A stretch of 64,000 nt of DNA from Chryseolinea serpens (GCF_900129725.1 NZ_FQWQ01000002.1:620001-684000); one strand, 5' to 3'. Positions 10,501 through 18,497 are shown, counted from the stretch's first letter. A program made the numbers and translations. The notes: generated by a model from the letters alone, not told the origin.

Positions 10501-11641
10501 CGTCGTAGGTCACGCCGTGATATTGCACCACGTTGGAAGCGGTCTTGAAAAATTGCCGGGTTTGTATTTTGGTGAACCGCTCCTCGGCGCTGCTCTTCAT
10601 GTAGATGCCTTCGCCAAACGTGCCCAGCCAAAGATTGCCATCCTTGTCCTCATACAGCGACTGCACGGTGCAGCGGGAGATGTCGTAGTCGCGCAAGACT
10701 TCCATGTGACGAAACGCCGCTTGTTCCAGCGGACGATCGACAAACTGCCGCAGATCCAGCAAAAAAAGACCAACCCCTTGCATGCCGACCCACAGGTTCT
10801 CCTGGTGATCGATCAGCAGACTGAAAATGTTGCCGTGCTGTCCCGCCAGGGTTTTGAAATCGAAGGTGTGAAATTGATTGTCCTGCCGCTTATACACCAC
10901 AAGGCCGCTGGAGGTCCCGATCCAGATGTTGCCGGAAGCATCTTCGGCAAAACAGCGGATGTTGGAGGAGGGGATGGCATTGTTGTTCGACAGTGGTTCA
11001 TTTCGCTCCACCACTTTTCCGTTGGTGACCCGGTAAACGTTGAGCCCGCCATTCTGTGTTCCAACCCAGAGCCAGCCGAATTTATCTTCGTGCAAGACAA
11101 TGGTCTGCGTGCTGCTCAATCCTTTGAGGTTACGCGGATTGTAGGGCGTGAAGACTTTCGTTTTCTTATCAAACGACGCAAAGCCTGCACCGTACCACGC
11201 GACCCACAAATTGTTGGCCCGCCCCTCGGTGATAAAGCTCACGTCATTTTGCGGCGAGGTGACCTCCTGCTTGCTGACAGCGTGCTGGTAGAGTGTGAAC
11301 TGCTCGCGCGACTCGTCAAAGTGGTGAAGCCCTTTGCGCGACGAGACCCAAAACGATCCATCGGAGTCTCTGAATATATTTTGAATAAAATTATCCGCGA
11401 GTGTTTTCGGATTGTCGGGGTCGTTCTTATAGTTCTTGAAGGAATAGCCATCAAAGCGGTTGAGCCCGTCTTCGGTGGCAAACCACATGAGCCCCTGGTT
11501 GTCTTGCGAAATGCTGTTGACCACGGCCTGCGAAAGGCCGTCTTTGATCCCATATTTTTTTACGCGGCTTTCCTGGTTGCCTTGTGCTCCCGCAGTAAAA
11601 ATAAGGAGGGTCATCCACCACACACAGATAAGGCGCTTCAT
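7517..11641 (-). CDS. Hybrid two-component system sensor/regulator (HTCS)
   Basis: The 1374-residue protein joins a sensor kinase and its transcription factor in one chain. In order: a signal peptide; a long periplasmic sensor of about a dozen regulator-propeller repeats (LWVGTQNGGLNVY, NIWIGTSSGLVVY, KLWIGTGGGGLYAY); a Y_Y_Y domain (about 737-800); one TM helix (about 806-828); a HisKA domain with SHEFRTP (His about 866); and an HATPase_c domain (DNGVGIP, GIGLALARKI). After these come a receiver with phosphoacceptor Asp about 1169 (ISDVMMPEMDG) and a C-terminal AraC-type HTH (VNELCDSLNMSRTLVYKKVKML). HTCSs bind a breakdown product in the periplasm and activate the adjacent susCD operon. Here it sits just upstream of susC on the same strand, the standard arrangement. 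All catalytic landmarks are present. Confidence 0.97.
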   Translation of the reverse strand: MKRLICVWWMTLLIFTAGAQGNQESRVKKYGIKDGLSQAVVNSISQDNQGLMWFATEDGLNRFDGYSFKNYKNDPDNPKTLADNFIQNIFRDSDGSFWVSSRKGLHHFDESREQFTLYQHAVSKQEVTSPQNDVSFITEGRANNLWVAWYGAGFASFDKKTKVFTPYNPRNLKGLSSTQTIVLHEDKFGWLWVGTQNGGLNVYRVTNGKVVERNEPLSNNNAIPSSNIRCFAEDASGNIWIGTSSGLVVYKRQDNQFHTFDFKTLAGQHGNIFSLLIDHQENLWVGMQGVGLFLLDLRQFVDRPLEQAAFRHMEVLRDYDISRCTVQSLYEDKDGNLWLGTFGEGIYMKSSAEERFTKIQTRQFFKTASNVVQYHGVTYDENGFLWLCTEGNGIYKSKLNGEVIHHYTADGRPASIGDNAVQCALRDRANNLWFGTYSKGIFRYDAQHDSFVNYTYKGQHTGSGANDVRALFEDANGSIWVGTNRGGLCQINKDAQTYGNPPGINSTLMDGDIRAIEEGRDGKLWIGLYGDALYEFDARSKKASQLFYATEKTSGLNSNVVFALRNDHHGKLWIGTGGGGLYAYDYKTKALMHYDEKAGLGNNTVYAILVDNSNNLWMGTNKGLSKYEQGQQRFTNFDANDGLQEGQFNVGAAAYNDIAGYMCFGGTMGVNVFYPERVMRDLKEPEVLISAFELFNKPIEVNEKNDSEFVLDQVISRTQHITLSHDQSVFTFEFVGLNYSYPEKNQYAYMLDGLDDDWNYVGHQRTATYRYLPAGNYTFKVKASNQDNTWGDNYASIDITVLPPFYRTWWAYSLYFAMSLAIGGTVFMIRRKQDRLKKRLKIEKAQRKRERQRVREKLSFFTEVSHEFRTPLTLIIGPLEEMVNQESNPTTVRKLKLVNRNAHKLLSLINKLLEYRKIESGHVTLKVSEENIVAFLEEIHITFKDLAVQKNIDFVLNAPEPSARVWFDTERMEMAVTNILSNAFKYIGQGNRISITLLEDAERMVVQIKDNGVGIPEKHLYNIFHWFYKGNDAGPMSSGIGLALARKILHLHHGEITVESKDGQGSTFSIVLLKGFAHFKPEEIVLEKDRQKLVAESLQLPAWHAPAQADEDGAVHKGVPGVLIVEDDEDIRSFLKEYFEKRYRILEAADGKEALAMALEFHPDLIISDVMMPEMDGITLTRHLKTNLRTSHIPIILLTARNTHSQHKEGIEGGADAYITKPFSPEMLSVTIQNLLQLRENLKRFYRNLFTQHADPPPNVQTGLEEKFLHTIHDTLKANMDNPGFNVNELCDSLNMSRTLVYKKVKMLTGLTPVEYLRSLRMQEAARLLKTNQYKVFEVVYMVGFSDLKYFRQCFIKEFGHPPSEYGKSTSPSA

Positions 11642-11759
11642 CGCTAGGTCGTTTCTTGCCCGTTAAAGTACAAAAAAAGGCGAAGACCAAATAGCCACCC
11701 TGGACGTGCGACGTTTTATGCAGCGCACTGTCCGTGTTCCTCTTTCTTATCATATGCGC

Positions 11760-13037
11760 CTATTTCGCATTGTTGTAATCGATCTGGAGCGCATTGCCGT
11801 TGAGAAAATTCAGGGGCTTATAATCCTTGTAGCCCGGAAAGATATAACCTAGTTTGGGATTGGCCATTCGCTTCAACAAGATCTCGCTGAGCACGTGACG
11901 ATAGTCGGTCGTGACGGCCAGGTCGACGTGGTTGTCGAGTTGTTCGTTTTCAAGCCCGGGCCAGGTGCCATACATCTTCCCTCCCTTTACATCTCCACCC
12001 AAGACCAACATAACATTGCCATGACCGTGATCGGTGCCGTTGCTCTTGTTGGATTTCAGACGCCGCCCAAACTCACTCATCACCAACAGTGTGACACGCT
12101 TCTGGTGGTTGCTGATGTCGTTGTAGAACGCACCCAACGCGGTCGACAATCCTTCGGCGAGATTGGCAAAGGCGCCTTGCTGGTGTTCATGTGTATCCCA
12201 ACCGCCATAGTCCACCGACGCCACCCGCAGACCGGTTTCCATCTTGACCAGTTGCGCCAGCGTTTGGAGTGACCTTGCCAACGGGTTGTCGGGATACTTC
12301 ACATTATTTTCGGGCACATAAGGCATCGGCGTGTTGGTGACATCTTTGGGCAACTGTTGGTTGATCTCCGCCACAGAGGTCAGTGCATTCTGAGCAGCCT
12401 CATCCAACAACGAATTGCCCGTGTATAGACTTTGAAGAATCGAAGCATAACGTTTATCGCCGCGCAACTTATAGTCGTTGAGGTTGCTAATGGCCAGCGT
12501 GCTGTTGCTTCCCAGGAATGATGTCGGCACCACCGTACCGATCGCCACCGACACGATGCTATTTTCCCCCGGCGCAGCGGGAACGCTTTTCAAAAAGCGG
12601 GTGAGCCACCCCTCGTTCAGGTTTTTGTTTTGAAGCGAACCCCGCTCGATCAGGTCCATGGCATCGAAATGACTGCGCGTGCCGTTGGTGAGGCCGGCAG
12701 CATGGATGATGGCCAATGCATTTGAATCGTAGAGCTCTTTCAATGCCGAAGTTTTTTTATGAAGACGAAAGTCGAGACCGGCCAGTCCATTGCCGAGCGA
12801 CAATCCTTCGGTGTCGCCATGGTCGGTCACGCGAACGTCGGCGGTCCGGTTGGCGATGTAGTTGGGGTCGTTCACGGGTGCCACAAGGTTGAGCCCGTCG
12901 CATCCCCCGCGAAGGAAAACATAGATGAGAATATTTCCCGGGCTGCCATCGGGAGAAAACGAGTACCCGGTGATGCGGCTGCCCGCCATGGCCGCGATCG
13001 CGGCGGAACAACCGATGATAAATTCCCTGCGTTTCAT
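11760..13037 (-). CDS. DUF1501 domain secreted protein
   Basis: The 425-residue protein starts with a twin-arginine-like leader (KRREFIIG, then a short hydrophobic stretch), as is usual for DUF1501 proteins. The body has the family features: FLRGGCDGLNLVAPV near the N-terminus, HFDAMDLIERGS, VDYGGWDTHEHQQG, and MSEFGRRLKSNKSNGTDHGHGN. The D-x-H and GTDHGHG motifs recall the alkaline-phosphatase/sulfatase fold to which DUF1501 is distantly related. The biochemical role is unknown. It starts 25 bp after the DUF1800 stop, and this pair is conserved in Bacteroidota and Planctomycetota, so a joint extracytoplasmic function is likely. Confidence 0.9.
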   Translation of the reverse strand: MKRREFIIGCSAAIAAMAGSRITGYSFSPDGSPGNILIYVFLRGGCDGLNLVAPVNDPNYIANRTADVRVTDHGDTEGLSLGNGLAGLDFRLHKKTSALKELYDSNALAIIHAAGLTNGTRSHFDAMDLIERGSLQNKNLNEGWLTRFLKSVPAAPGENSIVSVAIGTVVPTSFLGSNSTLAISNLNDYKLRGDKRYASILQSLYTGNSLLDEAAQNALTSVAEINQQLPKDVTNTPMPYVPENNVKYPDNPLARSLQTLAQLVKMETGLRVASVDYGGWDTHEHQQGAFANLAEGLSTALGAFYNDISNHQKRVTLLVMSEFGRRLKSNKSNGTDHGHGNVMLVLGGDVKGGKMYGTWPGLENEQLDNHVDLAVTTDYRHVLSEILLKRMANPKLGYIFPGYKDYKPLNFLNGNALQIDYNNAK

Positions 13038-13062
13038 GTTGCTGGTGGGGTTAGGTTGGTCA

Positions 13063-14700
13063 TTAAATCAATTGAAAGTCCGGCGTCATGGTGAGCAACG
13101 CAATGAGTCCGCTGAGGCGATTGTTCAGTTTGTCGGGTGGGATCGGTTGATCCGCTTTGCCCTCGCCGCGCAGAAAATCGATCATGGCCTGCTCAAAATC
13201 CGGCGTCTTCTTTTTCTGCAAGACCCGCTCGATCCAGAAGCGCGAAAGGTCCTGCGGTTTGTCCATTCCAGGAGGTACCAACCGTGCAAAATCATGCGCG
13301 GCAATCCGGTTGTTGGGACTGACCGACAACAGCGACGACGCCACGTTCCAGCGCGCGATCATGCTGTTGGAGCTTAGCCAATAGTCCATCGTGTCGGGAT
13401 GGCCGGCGGGGGTTTGCCAATTGTAATGAAGATAACCCATCTGGCTCAACTGCCCGGTGAGCCCCTGGTTTGGGGTGATCTCGGCTTGCGTGGCGCGCAA
13501 CATCGAGACCATGAGGTGAAAGGGCCGCTTCACTTTTTGTCCCCACGTGGCGGCAAACGCTTTGGTGTTTAGGATATAGCGCAAGGTCTGCGCGATCTGA
13601 TCAGGGCTTTTTTGATGCTGCATCCACACGTTGGCCGCACCCTCTACTACGGAGGGTGGCGGCTGATCCGAAATGAATCGTATACAAAGTTTCTTGCATA
13701 GGTGCTTGGCCGTGGCCGGGTGATGCGCCACCAGGTCCAGCGCCAGGTGTCCGTCCGACAACGCAGGCTGGTTGGGTTCGATCTCGTTGCCCAGGATCCG
13801 CTTTTGATAGTTGTCGTGCCAGCCATCATAATAATAAAACTCACCGGTGTTGGGAAGTTTGTCGTTGCCACTGCTGGCGCCGTCGGCGACCGTCCAGCCG
13901 GTGAATGCCCGTGCCGCTTCATAAACATCTTCGTCGATATAGCCAACGGGTTTTCCAGCCGTGGCTCCGGGCACATCGCGCCAGCGGTTGTAGAGGTTGT
14001 TAAAATAAAAATCGGAACCCAGCGTGTGCAATTCAAAAAGTTCACGCGCATAATTTTCATTCGCCGGGCTGGCCTTGCTGGTGAAGTTGTCGAGGTAATA
14101 CAGCATGGCTGCACTTTTGGACACGTCTTCCAGAAAGGCTCTGAAATTTCCAAAGCAATTTTTCCGGATCACGTCGCGGTCGTACACCGGGAACACGGTG
14201 CTGATCTTCTGGTCGGATGCATTCACATTAAAGTGATTGTGCCAGAACTCCGTCATCACCTCGCGCAACTGCCATGGACTGTAGGTTGCCCGCAACCAGG
14301 ATGCTACGCGAACTTCTTCCAGCGCCCGGATCTTTTCGGCATACGGAAGATTGGCCTCTTTGTCGTTCAGTTTCCAGAGCTCGCTGAGCGGCGCATCGAT
14401 GAGTCGCAAAGCGCGCACTTCATCCACCAAAGGATTTCCATCTTTGTCGTTATACTTAATCGGAAGCGTCGCTTCTGAAAGTTTCCGGGCCACCCTCTCG
14501 TCCTCACCCTTGGGGTGGAGTTGTTCCTCGAGGTAGTCTTTTATGCCTCGCTTGGTGACTTGTTCTGTCAATTCGGATGTGGCGCCGTAGGTTAGCCGGT
14601 TGAGCGCGACAACCACCGGTGAAGGTGGCAGCACATCATATCCTTTTAACGACGCAACGAGGGAGGGAAGGGCGGTGGATAGGTTTCTAGGAGAATTCAT
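13063..14700 (-). CDS. DUF1800 domain protein
   Basis: This is a 545-residue member of the DUF1800 family. Family landmarks are ALNRLTYGAT at the N-terminus, MTEFWHNHFNVN, NYARELFELHTLG, and EAARAFTGWTV (about the middle). I place the start at the ATG giving MNSPRNLSTALP. An in-frame ATG 105 bases upstream exists, but the extra 35 residues are arginine-rich and unlike the family. A 7-bp hairpin abuts the chosen ATG, which is unusual and leaves some doubt. The function is unknown; it forms a two-gene operon with DUF1501 upstream of the HTCS locus. No signal peptide is evident from this start. Confidence 0.88.
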   Translation of the reverse strand: MNSPRNLSTALPSLVASLKGYDVLPPSPVVVALNRLTYGATSELTEQVTKRGIKDYLEEQLHPKGEDERVARKLSEATLPIKYNDKDGNPLVDEVRALRLIDAPLSELWKLNDKEANLPYAEKIRALEEVRVASWLRATYSPWQLREVMTEFWHNHFNVNASDQKISTVFPVYDRDVIRKNCFGNFRAFLEDVSKSAAMLYYLDNFTSKASPANENYARELFELHTLGSDFYFNNLYNRWRDVPGATAGKPVGYIDEDVYEAARAFTGWTVADGASSGNDKLPNTGEFYYYDGWHDNYQKRILGNEIEPNQPALSDGHLALDLVAHHPATAKHLCKKLCIRFISDQPPPSVVEGAANVWMQHQKSPDQIAQTLRYILNTKAFAATWGQKVKRPFHLMVSMLRATQAEITPNQGLTGQLSQMGYLHYNWQTPAGHPDTMDYWLSSNSMIARWNVASSLLSVSPNNRIAAHDFARLVPPGMDKPQDLSRFWIERVLQKKKTPDFEQAMIDFLRGEGKADQPIPPDKLNNRLSGLIALLTMTPDFQLI

Positions 14701-14701
14701 A

Positions 14702-14726
14702 GGCAGCGGACGACAAATTCGCTGCC
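14702..14726 (-). promoter_or_regulatory. Hairpin directly abutting the DUF1800 start codon
   Basis: A perfect 7-bp inverted repeat (arms GGCAGCG and CGCTGCC, 11-base loop) ends one base before the ATG. If it is in the mRNA it would shield the ribosome landing site. Alternatively it argues for the upstream start. Confidence 0.3.
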
Positions 14727-14891
14727 ACGACTGACGACGGCGTACATCCCGCCAGTTACCTGCGTGCAATGGAGTTTCCTTACCCTGCGCCGTTCGCCGT
14801 GCCATTCAACGGGCAGGCTCCACGGGCATGGTGAAGAAAAATTCGGCAGACAGTGTTGATAATTTTCTACAACGGCAGCTTAAAACGGCCT

Positions 14892-14930
14892 TAAATAAAA
14901 AAGTTGCAGAGTCTTTAACCCTGCAACTTT
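14892..14930 (-). terminator. Intrinsic terminator downstream of the small coiled-coil gene
   Basis: On the minus strand a 10-bp perfect stem (AAAGTTGCAG, then CTGCAACTTT) is followed directly by a T-rich tract. It begins about 25 bases after the stop of the 77-residue gene and separates that gene from the DUF1800 operon. Confidence 0.85.
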
Positions 14931-14954
14931 GCAACACGCGACGGATTCGTTCGC

Positions 14955-15188
14955 TTATTGAGAATCGTCGTTTGATTCCTGTCCATTTTCTTCGACGCCG
15001 ATAAGGTCGCCTGAGTTATCTTTCGCAGACGACTTCACTTTTTTCACAGACTTGTCGACAATTTTTTCAAGCGCGCCGATTGCCTCTTGAAGGGGTTTTA
15101 GCTTAACCAACAATTCCGCTTCCTCATCTTTCAGTTTTCGCAGTGCGTCAACAACGGGATTTTCTTTTGCCATACTTTCCTTAGCCAT
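14955..15188 (-). CDS. Small acidic helical protein, unknown function (77 aa)
   Basis: The start at MAKESMAKENP is chosen because an A/T-rich tract precedes it. An upstream in-frame start would add 30 residues of unlikely composition, and a second ATG five codons downstream is also possible. The middle (ALRKLKDEEAELLVKLKPLQ, residues about 14-33) has heptad-like leucines and alternating charge, so a coiled coil is likely. The tail is Asp/Glu/Ser-rich. No signal peptide or TM helix is present, so it is cytoplasmic. A strong terminator follows it. I do not recognise the family. Confidence 0.65.
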   Translation of the reverse strand: MAKESMAKENPVVDALRKLKDEEAELLVKLKPLQEAIGALEKIVDKSVKKVKSSAKDNSGDLIGVEENGQESNDDSQ

Positions 15189-15496
15189 AAATTGATTTTG
15201 TTTTTGTTGTGAAGGTTTTCCCTGTGTGAAGCATAACATTCCACTTCTCCCGGGAAAAAACCGCGCGCTAAAATACACTCAAAATTTTTAAAGTAGCACA
15301 AGTCATCCAATTGCCGGCAACATTTTAAAAGGCTGTGTGTCAGACAGAAGTGAAATAGGCTTGGAAATAGAGACGAAAAAAACAGCTTCAAGGGTATACA
15401 CTGCGCGCTTGTCGTTGAAAGAAGCAAAGTCCAAAATCCGGCAAGTACCTAAATCGAAATCACCGGATTTTGTCGCATGTTCCGTTTAGGTTCATG
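15189..15496. other. Intergenic region, 308 bp
   Basis: Apart from the terminator-like inverted repeat near its right end, I see no gene, exact -7 element or repeat. The A/T-rich part near the left end probably holds the promoter of the 77-residue gene. Confidence 0.6.
15432..15472 (-). terminator. Terminator-like inverted repeat downstream of the secreted hypothetical gene
   Basis: Perfect 10-bp arms (CAAAATCCGG and CCGGATTTTG) are separated by 21 bases and begin about 25 bases after the stop on the minus strand. The T-tract is inside the 3' arm (ATTTTG), a form seen in AT-rich bacterial terminators. It could work in both directions. Confidence 0.5.
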
Positions 15497-16099
15497 TCAA
15501 TCCATGGGTATGATTCTTTTAACGACAAAGAATTGCCGATACTCCTGCAGTTTGGGGTCAAAAAATTCCTGGGGCTCATAATCAATGTGAAGCGTTTTGC
15601 CGACGAGCGTTGAATAGGAACTCGTTAAGTCGCCCGCTGACTCAATAAATGTCAACCAGTAGTATTTGGTGATCTTACCGGATTCGTCCTTTAACGAAAG
15701 GACTACAAAAAAATCATTTTCAATTTTTGTCACCGTCCCCTCTGACGATTGTTGCGCTTTGGTGGTTGCGGTCTGGCCTTTTATTCTCTGTGTCATCTTC
15801 AAGAGCGTGTTGGGGCAAACTGAAGCCATTTTCACACCTAACATCCTCCCGAGTTTCACACCCTCTGTATCGATCTTGTCAAGATCTATACCGAAATCTT
15901 TTTTTATCTGCTTTTTATAGGGCATCGAAGCGTCGATCATGCATAGTCCGAGACGCATATTAAATTGTTCCGATTTCAGTGTGTCGGGTACTTGCTCGCC
16001 GCAATCACAGGATTTCCGGGTGATGATCTCGATATACTCTTGTGCTAATCCCCTGCTAACGGTCAATACCAAAAAAGAAATAAGTAAAATGTGTTTCAT
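15497..16099 (-). CDS. Secreted hypothetical protein with a CDC motif (200 aa)
   Basis: A clear signal peptide (MKHILLISFLVLTVSRGLAQ) is followed by a mature protein with cysteines at 31, 33, 53 and 95. The C-D-C-G-E motif lies at the new N-terminus, so disulfides or metal binding are possible. The C-terminal half (about 120-195) looks like a beta-rich OB-like domain (DFFVVLSLKDESGKITKYYW, then YSTLVGKTLHIDYEP). I do not recognise the family. An exact -7 element about 90 bases upstream and a 17-bp palindrome in the leader suggest its own regulated promoter. Confidence 0.75.
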   Translation of the reverse strand: MKHILLISFLVLTVSRGLAQEYIEIITRKSCDCGEQVPDTLKSEQFNMRLGLCMIDASMPYKKQIKKDFGIDLDKIDTEGVKLGRMLGVKMASVCPNTLLKMTQRIKGQTATTKAQQSSEGTVTKIENDFFVVLSLKDESGKITKYYWLTFIESAGDLTSSYSTLVGKTLHIDYEPQEFFDPKLQEYRQFFVVKRIIPMD

Positions 16100-16139
16100 G
16101 TGTTGTGTTTTGAAGTTCTATTCAATGACCGCCGCCCTA

Positions 16140-16156
16140 TAAGGCACAGTGCCTTA
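16140..16156 (-). promoter_or_regulatory. 17-bp perfect palindrome in the leader of the secreted hypothetical gene
   Basis: TAAGGCAC-A-GTGCCTTA is perfectly symmetrical and lies between the predicted transcription start and the ATG. It could be a repressor operator or a leader-RNA hairpin. Confidence 0.45.
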
Positions 16157-16190
16157 CATTCTCCCAATGGCGGGGCCGGAAAACATCGTC

Positions 16191-16198
16191 CAAAAATA
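16191..16198 (-). promoter_or_regulatory. Bacteroidota -7 promoter element (TATTTTTG)
   Basis: The element matches the TAnnTTTG consensus exactly on the minus strand, about 92 bases before the start codon of the secreted hypothetical gene. No TTTG at the usual -33 spacing was seen, so support comes from the -7 box alone. Confidence 0.45.
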
Positions 16199-16267
16199 GG
16201 GAATACAAAGGAGTTAATAACCTTCCAAACAACATTTTGCAAAATGGCCTATACGCCCTACTGGTGG

Positions 16268-17647
16268 CTAATCGTGTTTTATTCCCACGGGAAAGGAGAC
16301 GCTGAATAAAGTCTGTTGTTGCGGCACGGATTCAAGACGAATATCGCCGCCGTGGAGTCTGACGATCTGTCGGACCAGCGACAGGCCGATGCCGAATCCC
16401 TTGTTCTGCCGGTGCCGTTTGCCCCGGAAAAAGGGATCAAAGATCCGGTGAACATTTTCCGCATCGATGCCCTCGCCCGTATTCCGAAAATGAAGGGCAA
16501 TGAATCCCGGTTGCTTTGTGTCCAGGGTAATGACCACCTGGTGATCATCGGAATACTTGCAGCCATTATCCATCAGGTTAAGGACAACCACCTTCACCAG
16601 TTGCTCATCGCCCTCCATGAGCAGGGACTCATGGTTCAGCGCTAGGTCGAAATGAATGTCGATACGGTATGTGGGAAATGCCTTGATCAGTTCGTCTTTT
16701 ATTTCCCACAAAACATCATCAATGCGAAGCGGTGCGAAATTTTTGTCGGGTTGATCCGTGCTCGTCTGCGCCAGCAACAACAACTGCGTCGACAGGCGGT
16801 TGAGCCCCTTCAGTCCACCCAAAACCGACCCGAGGATCTTGATATAATAGTCGTTGTCGCGGTCCTGCAGCAACGCTACCTCTATTTCTCCGGCCATCAC
16901 GGTGATGGGCGTTTTGATCTCATGAGAGGCATTGGCGATAAAGTTCTTCTGCGAGGCAAAAGCACTTTGCAACCGTTCCAGCATCCGGTTAAACGTATGC
17001 GCCAGTTTGCTCAGTTCGTCCGTTCGATCGCCTTCGTCCAGCCGCCGGTTCAGGTTCTCTTCGGTGATGTTGCTCACCTGTTCAACGATCTTTGAAATGG
17101 GTGAAAGGACCTTTCCCGCAAAAAACCATCCCAGGATAGAGACAAACACCATGCTTACGCAAAAGGTAACGATGAGAATATTTCGAAGATTTCGCAACGC
17201 ATCCAGGCCATACACATCCGTGGCGGCGGCCACCACCGTGAACCGGTCATGCGGGTCGGCAAACAGGAAGCCCAGCGCTTCGAAATTTTTATAGGTGTAG
17301 CGCACCTCCTGTTGCTGGCGTATGGTGTTCAGCAACGCCTGGTCCACAGCGATGACGTTGCTGCCGTCGGAACTATACAGCACTTCATTTTTTTGATTGT
17401 AGAGAATGATGTATTGGTTGGGCAGACTGGCCGGATTGTTCCGCTCCATGCGGCGAAGCAGGTTCGCGTCCACTTCTTCCACTTCCGTCAGGATCTTTGC
17501 CGTATTGATCGCCCTGTTTTTCAGCCTCCGGTAGAAATCTTCCTGGCGGTAGTTCGCCGAAAGAAAATAGACGGAGACGCAAATGATCGTGAGCACAATG
17601 ATGACGATGCTGAAGAAGATCACCGTAAGCTTTGCCCGGATATTCAT
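16268..17647 (-). CDS. HAMP-domain sensor histidine kinase paired with the OmpR-type regulator
   Basis: This 459-residue class-I kinase has TM1 (about 7-30), a periplasmic domain (about 31-155), TM2 (about 156-178) and HAMP (about 179-231). HisKA follows with SHEIKTP (His242), then HATPase_c with N-box NLMDNGCKYS and G-box GFGIGLSLVRQI. The periplasmic segment resembles those of heavy-metal and envelope-stress sensors in Bacteroidota (PNQYIILYNQKNEVLYSSDG). It overlaps the response-regulator gene by 4 bp (ATGA), so they are translationally coupled. The signal is unknown. An efflux operon at the right end of the window is the type of target such kinases often have, but no shared operator was found there. 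Confidence 0.93.
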   Translation of the reverse strand: MNIRAKLTVIFFSIVIIVLTIICVSVYFLSANYRQEDFYRRLKNRAINTAKILTEVEEVDANLLRRMERNNPASLPNQYIILYNQKNEVLYSSDGSNVIAVDQALLNTIRQQQEVRYTYKNFEALGFLFADPHDRFTVVAAATDVYGLDALRNLRNILIVTFCVSMVFVSILGWFFAGKVLSPISKIVEQVSNITEENLNRRLDEGDRTDELSKLAHTFNRMLERLQSAFASQKNFIANASHEIKTPITVMAGEIEVALLQDRDNDYYIKILGSVLGGLKGLNRLSTQLLLLAQTSTDQPDKNFAPLRIDDVLWEIKDELIKAFPTYRIDIHFDLALNHESLLMEGDEQLVKVVVLNLMDNGCKYSDDHQVVITLDTKQPGFIALHFRNTGEGIDAENVHRIFDPFFRGKRHRQNKGFGIGLSLVRQIVRLHGGDIRLESVPQQQTLFSVSFPVGIKHD

Positions 17648-18324
17648 GTCTCTTTGCTCAGTACATACCCTAACCCGATCCGCGTCTGCAAAAGCTTGGG
17701 CTCGAAGTCCCGGTCGATCTTGTTGCGCAGCATATTCATGTAGACCTCCACCACGTTGGTGCCCGTCTCAAATTTGATGTCCCATATTTTTTCGGCTAGT
17801 TCGCTCCGGGAAATAACCCGCTCCGGATTCCGCAGAAAGAATTCCAGTAACGCAAATTCTTTTGCCGAGAGTTTGATGACCTTGTCGTGGCGATGCGCTA
17901 CTTTCTTTTCGATATCCAGTTTGAGATCTTCAAACCGCAGCACATTGCCATAGTCTGTCGTGGCCGACCGCCTTCGCATGAGTGCCCTCAGGCGGGCGAC
18001 GAGTTCTTCAAATGCAAAAGGTTTCAGCAGGTAGTCGTCGGCACCCGCATCAAAGCCCGATAATTTGTCGGCGGTGGTGCCCAGGGTGGTGAGCATGATG
18101 ACGGGGGTCGAGGGCTTTTCTTTTTTCAGGATCTTGCAAAGGTCAAATCCGTTGATGCCCGGGATGACCAGATCCAGCACGATCACATCATAGTCCCGGT
18201 TCAAGGCAAGCCGCTCACCCATGTTCCCATCAAACGCAACGTCCACGGCAAAGGAATGCTCCTCCAAACCCTGTTTGATAAAGGATGATACTTGCTGTTC
18301 ATCTTCAATGACCAGGACTTTCAT
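17644..18324 (-). CDS. OmpR/PhoB-family response regulator
   Basis: The 226-residue protein has a receiver domain with phosphoacceptor Asp51 (VIVLDLVIPGING), Thr80 and Lys101 (DYLLKPF). A winged-helix output domain follows (about 128-222, with LSAKEFALLEFFLRNP, ISRSELAEKIWD and GTNVVEVYMNMLRNKID). Such regulators bind tandem hexamers at 11-bp spacing. Exactly that pattern, three TTTAAT hexamers, lies about 106 bases upstream and is a strong candidate for autoregulation. It is the first gene of an RR-kinase operon. Confidence 0.95.
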   Translation of the reverse strand: MKVLVIEDEQQVSSFIKQGLEEHSFAVDVAFDGNMGERLALNRDYDVIVLDLVIPGINGFDLCKILKKEKPSTPVIMLTTLGTTADKLSGFDAGADDYLLKPFAFEELVARLRALMRRRSATTDYGNVLRFEDLKLDIEKKVAHRHDKVIKLSAKEFALLEFFLRNPERVISRSELAEKIWDIKFETGTNVVEVYMNMLRNKIDRDFEPKLLQTRIGLGYVLSKET

Positions 18325-18429
18325 AAGGTTAATCCGTTTTCAGAGACCCGACAGCGTCATCAGGACCCTAAATATTCCACAAAGTTTCTCCAATTCTTTC
18401 CTTTCCCCTCAAAAAATGGGCTTGTCTTT

Positions 18430-18457
18430 TTTAATATACTTTTAATGTCCTTTTAAT
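18430..18457 (+). promoter_or_regulatory. Triple TTTAAT operator, 11-bp spacing (site 1)
   Basis: Three perfect TTTAAT hexamers occupy positions 18430-18435, 18441-18446 and 18452-18457, each separated by 5 bases. A fourth degenerate unit (TTATAG) follows in register. This matches the (C/T)TTAAT-N5-(C/T)TTAAT boxes of PmrA/QseB-like OmpR-family regulators. It sits between the OmpR-type regulator gene (leftward) and a putative rightward RNA. Confidence 0.7.
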
Positions 18458-18489
18458 GGCTTTTATAGGATACCGGAGGCGTCATGACT

Positions 18490-18497
18490 TACTTTTG
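18490..18497 (+). promoter_or_regulatory. Rightward -7 promoter element (TACTTTTG)
   Basis: An exact TAnnTTTG match lies 32 bp downstream of the triple TTTAAT site and ahead of a perfect rightward terminator. No canonical -33 TTTG is present, as expected if a bound response regulator replaces that contact. Confidence 0.5.
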
